52,910 bases of DNA, from the IMG/VR virus record IMGVR_UViG_3300032401_000016, positions 1-52,910 of that record. One strand, given 5' to 3'. Every line of letters begins with the position of its first letter. Within the stretch, counting starts at the first letter, position 1. The notes below the pieces were generated by a model that was given only the letters and a program-made list of their open reading frames with translations, had not been told where the DNA came from and did not search any database. Shown piece by piece: positions 52,221 through 52,910 of the stretch. Source of the DNA: a virus. Made by a program: the position numbers and the translations under genes.

Positions 52221-52588
52221 GCCCCGCCCGCAGGTTCGACCCGCACCTCGTGTGGCTGGTGCTCGCGACGCTCGCGGCGGCCCTGGCGGCCGCGGCGCTC
52301 CTAGGGCTCTTCGAGGACGTCCTGAAGGCGCCCGCCCGCCCCGAGGCCTCGTCGAGGGCCAGCCAGGAAGGGCCCGCCCTTGCCCCAGGGCGCCGTTTCG
52401 TGGTCGACCTGGCCCCCGGGACCCACCTCGTCCGCGGTTGGGCCTCGGAGGGCGACGGCCCGATCGTCCGCCAGCGGCTGCCGGCCGGCTGCGTCCTGCT
52501 GGTCCCGGACCCCGACGGCTCCTACCGGAGGGCGTGGGCCGGGTCGGGCGAGGCGCTCGTCTTCGGCCGCGGCCGCCCTCGAATGTAA
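52217..52588 (+). CDS. Membrane-anchored protein
   Basis: 123 residues from GTG 52217. An N-terminal anchor (HLVWLVLATLAAALAAAALLGLF, about 9-31) is followed by a Pro/Ala linker and a beta-rich domain that would lie in the periplasm. Forms a pair with the membrane peptide before it. Unassigned. Confidence 0.6.
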   Translation: MSPARRFDPHLVWLVLATLAAALAAAALLGLFEDVLKAPARPEASSRASQEGPALAPGRRFVVDLAPGTHLVRGWASEGDGPIVRQRLPAGCVLLVPDPDGSYRRAWAGSGEALVFGRGRPRM

Positions 52589-52739
52589 GGAGGAGGAGGG
52601 GCCGGCGGCCCGAGAAAGGGGGGTCGGTGGACCCCCTCCTCCATTCAGGGTTCAAACTGTAGTTATCTTCTTCTTATTGGGAGGCGCTGCAAGATGGCGC
52701 CCTACTGTCGATTACCCGGAACGCTAGGGGGATAACAAG
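52589..52739. promoter_or_regulatory. Spacer with hairpin and AT-rich stretch
   Basis: GGGGGTC/GACCCCC with a four-base loop inside a longer GGAGGAGG/CCTCCTCC inverted repeat (about 52592-52644) may terminate the small-gene unit. An unusually AT-rich stretch (52650-52680) and a GGCGC...GGCGCC repeat follow, ahead of the next gene. Promoter boxes are not clear. Confidence 0.4.
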
Positions 52740-52910
52740 ATGGGGAGGTTTTTGCTCTACGGGAAGATGCGGCGGGAGCGGGTGCCTTCGGCCCGCGCGA
52801 AGACCGTCCGGGTGCCCGGCGGTCGGCTCCCGAACCCGTACCTCGGGCACCGGCGCGACGGGCTCACCCGCAGGGAGCCGCTCTACAACAACCTCACGGC
52901 CGGCGACGCG
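52740..52910 (+). CDS. Basic protein, N-terminal fragment (3' partial)
   Basis: ATG 52740 with AGGGGGAT upstream; 57 codons are open to the window edge. Very basic start (MGRFLLYGKMRRERV, KTVRVPGGR), then a Pro/Arg-rich part. Too little is visible to assign. Confidence 0.6.
   Translation, partial: MGRFLLYGKMRRERVPSARAKTVRVPGGRLPNPYLGHRRDGLTRREPLYNNLTAGDA

Overview
The window is a high-GC (about two-thirds G+C by eye) fragment of a tailed bacteriophage genome. It is cut at both ends inside genes. Virion genes include a portal, an SU10-like major capsid protein, tail-tubular A-like and B-like proteins, and very large ejected-type polyvalent proteins. There is no tape-measure or sheath gene, so a short-tailed (podovirus-type) particle is the best inference. 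Genes are tightly packed, with frequent GTGA, ATGA and TAATG stop/start overlaps, many GTG and some TTG starts, and strong AGGAGG-type ribosome sites. The host cannot be named; two good sigma70-type promoters point to a bacterial host RNA polymerase.

Layout: (1) 1-9.1 kb, plus strand: replication and nucleotide genes (family A DNA polymerase with 3'-5' exonuclease, HNH nuclease, two MazG-type NTP-pyrophosphohydrolase-like proteins, DnaQ-like exonuclease), a GH108 endolysin and a Band-7/SPFH membrane protein. A strong hairpin terminator at 9135-9167 closes this unit where minus-strand transcription converges on it. (2) 9.2-9.8 kb, minus strand: three small genes and a 5-codon minicistron. (3) 9.87-13.58 kb, minus strand: a tRNA array of about 34 readable tRNAs covering all 20 amino acids, arranged in isoacceptor blocks, with its own promoter (13617-13645) just downstream of a terminator-like hairpin. 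Small protein genes, two HNH-endonuclease relics and one apparently circularly permuted tRNA lie between the tRNAs. (4) 13.7-45.5 kb, minus strand, transcribed right to left from a promoter at 45667-45695: terminase small subunit, HELAH metalloprotease-like protein, terminase large subunit, a DEDDy nuclease, portal, a glycosyltransferase/epimerase cassette, scaffold, major capsid protein, a second glycosyltransferase, tail proteins, a triplicated collar-like fibre, internal virion proteins, two giant polyvalent proteins and a holin-like membrane protein. (5) 45.5-46.3 kb: a gene-free divergent control region. (6) 46.3-52.9 kb, plus strand: about 22 small genes, mostly without recognisable function, several with CxxC zinc-ribbon pairs, ending in membrane proteins and one gene that runs off the window.

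Working together: the rightward small genes are probably early genes acting on the host, the left plus-strand block replicates DNA and supplies nucleotides and the endolysin, and the leftward operon packages and builds the virion and carries sugar-modifying enzymes. The tRNA array can be switched on separately. The most unusual region is the array itself: a split tRNA in 3'-half/5'-half order, eight tRNAs with C instead of the near-universal U33, recurrent A-C mismatches in stems, and Leu anticodons on short-variable-arm bodies.
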